Shown: positions 62,791 to 64,000 of the stretch, piece after piece
Layout: every line of letters begins with the position of its first letter
How positions within the stretch are numbered: position 1 is the first letter of the stretch
DNA from: an uncultured Microbacterium sp.
Lineage (GTDB): Bacteria; Actinomycetota; Actinomycetes; Actinomycetales; Microbacteriaceae
Length of the DNA stretch: 64,000 bases
Direction of reading: 5' to 3'
NCBI RefSeq assembly: GCF_937927635.1
Contig: NZ_CALBRW010000037.1
Location: 1-64,000, forward strand
Translations under genes and position numbers: made by a program
The notes under the pieces: model-generated
Databases searched by the model: none
Told to the model about the DNA's origin: nothing
What the model saw: only the letters and a program-made list of their open reading frames with translations

Positions 62791-64000
62791 TCAGGCGACC
62801 TGCGGTCGGAATCGCTTCGGCGGTGGGTCGACACCCGCCCACGCCGCGATGAGGGCGGCGCGGGGCTTCAGCACCGTGGGAGGTCTGCCGTCGGGCGGGT
62901 GCAGCACGAAGTCCTCCTTCCCCGCACGGGTGATGCGCCACCCGGAATGGTGCAGCTGCATGTGATGGTGTCGGCACAGCAGGATGCCACGGTCTATGTC
63001 GGTTCGGCCGTGATCCGCGTGCCACTCGTCGACATGATGCGCCTCGCAGTAGGACGCAGGCCGTTCGCAGCCTTTCCAGCGGCATCCGCCGTCACGAATG
63101 GACAGCGCCACGCGCTGCCGTGGGGTGAATACCCGGCTCTCGCGACCCAGGTTCAGCGGATTGCCGAACGGATCGACGGTGACGGTCACCGAACCGGTCT
63201 CGCAGACGCGCTGCTGAGCCGCGGCGAGAGGCAGGGACAAGCCGTAGTCCTCGGTGCGGGTGCTCACGGCGGAGCCCGACGCATCCATGACCTGCACGAT
63301 GCGGACGCCCGCCTGTCGGGTGCCGAACACGGACTCCGCGTCGGCGAGCGCACCGGCGCGGAGCACGTCGATGAGCAGGTCGTAGCTGAGCTGGTCGTTC
63401 GTACGAGGATCGTCGGCGAGGTCCTTCGCCTGCACCGCCTCGGCGGAGTCGACGAACCGTGGGCCGCCGCGCCGAGGGCGCAATGCCGCGTCTCGGATGG
63501 CGTGGATCCACGCGGCTCCGTCGTCTTCGAAGTCGATGCGGCCGCGCTCGATTCCGTCAGCGTCCGTCCAGATCCGGAACGAGCGTCGCTCGTACCGCTC
63601 GGCGTATCTGCGCTCCGCGCCGGCGGGATCCAGCTGGTCGCGGATCGCGCGGGCCTGGATGCGCAGTTCCTCGACCGTGCGCTGCGCGGACTCCTCGATC
63701 AGGTGCTCGGCGGCCGCCTGCCACGCGGCGTGCGTGCCGGCGTCATCCTCGGTCGGATGGCCCAGGGCGCGGAGGATGGTGTCCTGCTGGGTGGCCGAGA
63801 TCCGCCCCTGGATCATCGCCTCCGACAGCTTTCCGTGCCACGGCGGACGCACCTCGGGAGGCACGGGCGCGACACTGTCGCGAGCATCACCGGCATCCGG
63901 CGTGCCGTCCGCATCCACGGCATCCGTCGCATCCGCTTCCAGCAGCGCCAAGCCCAGCCGCACCTGCCTCTGCGCTTCGGCATGGCTGATGCCCGCAAGA
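62791..64000 (-). CDS. DUF222/HNH endonuclease-domain protein (5' end outside the window)
   Basis: At least 403 codons are open to the window end, and the frame is still in the DUF222 region there (AGISHAEAQRQVRLGLALLE), so the start is outside. DUF222 helices fill most of the chain. The C-terminal HNH motif is CRWKGCERPASYCEAHHVDEWH, followed by GILLCRHHHMQLHHSGW, with the paired cysteines of a zinc-bound HNH nuclease. These proteins occur in many copies in Microbacteriaceae and related genera, often as mobile or repeated genes. Target unknown. The stop lies in the last unit of the minisatellite. Confidence 0.88.
   Translation of the reverse strand, partial: LAGISHAEAQRQVRLGLALLEADATDAVDADGTPDAGDARDSVAPVPPEVRPPWHGKLSEAMIQGRISATQQDTILRALGHPTEDDAGTHAAWQAAAEHLIEESAQRTVEELRIQARAIRDQLDPAGAERRYAERYERRSFRIWTDADGIERGRIDFEDDGAAWIHAIRDAALRPRRGGPRFVDSAEAVQAKDLADDPRTNDQLSYDLLIDVLRAGALADAESVFGTRQAGVRIVQVMDASGSAVSTRTEDYGLSLPLAAAQQRVCETGSVTVTVDPFGNPLNLGRESRVFTPRQRVALSIRDGGCRWKGCERPASYCEAHHVDEWHADHGRTDIDRGILLCRHHHMQLHHSGWRITRAGKEDFVLHPPDGRPPTVLKPRAALIAAWAGVDPPPKRFRPQVA

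Overview
The window looks like a chromosomal segment of a high-GC actinobacterium, most likely a Microbacteriaceae member close to Microbacterium. The evidence is the strong G/C bias at third codon positions, frequent GTG starts, many genes whose start codon lies 6-7 nt after a TANNNT -10 box (leaderless transcripts), a DipZ/fasciclin/SigK/RskA locus, the succinylase lysine genes dapC-dapD-dapE, DUF3117 and DUF6328 proteins, and a very dense GGATGC/GCATCC hexamer. I see no rRNA, tRNA, CRISPR array or intact transposon. Only the left edge (1-38), with two spaced copies of a 10-mer, hints at a nearby mobile element.

Layout. 1-1800: thioredoxin-reductase-like flavoprotein divergent from an HTH-cupin regulator. 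1801-6632: a DAB-type inorganic-carbon pump (dabB-dabA) followed by two small genes behind a perfect 30-bp palindrome. 6723-10676: a compact SigK system: fasciclin lipoprotein, DipZ, sigma factor SigK and anti-sigma factor RskA, with two back-to-back SigK-like promoters. 10696-16414: small enzymes and membrane proteins, a winged-helix regulator, a TDT-family transporter, an acyltransferase and a 48-residue Cys-containing mini-protein. 16418-17678: DAHP synthase behind a classical aromatic attenuator with its own leader peptide. 17712-23246: MFS and ABC exporters, a glycosyltransferase and a terpene-cyclase-fold protein.

23359-29184: de novo NAD synthesis (nadA-nadB-nadC plus a cysteine desulfurase) with the regulator nrtR and a palindromic operator in front of nadA. 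29215-34870: an amidohydrolase, then a tandem glycine riboswitch controlling gcvT-gcvH-gcvP. 34923-40782: a five-gene peptide ABC importer operon (binding protein, two permeases, fused double ATPase, PH-domain protein). 40845-46465: CPBP protease-like protein, typA, a secreted muralytic-type protein, and azlC-azlD opposite an XRE-cupin regulator. 46492-54018: ferredoxin, dapC, gltA, a DEAD-box helicase, dapD and dapE. 54000-64000: a GT-C mannosyltransferase-like protein, DUF3117, a methyltransferase, tatB, an Mrp ATPase, DUF1003 and CBS proteins, stress and membrane proteins, a YdcF protein, a 14-bp minisatellite and a DUF222/HNH protein cut by the window end.

Most of the content is core metabolism. 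The points most worth following are the self-contained SigK circuit, the DAB pump in an apparent heterotroph, the aromatic attenuator, the leaderless-promoter pattern, the minisatellite, a family of large 3'-end palindromes and the GGATGC hexamer enrichment. Counts and alignments were made by eye.
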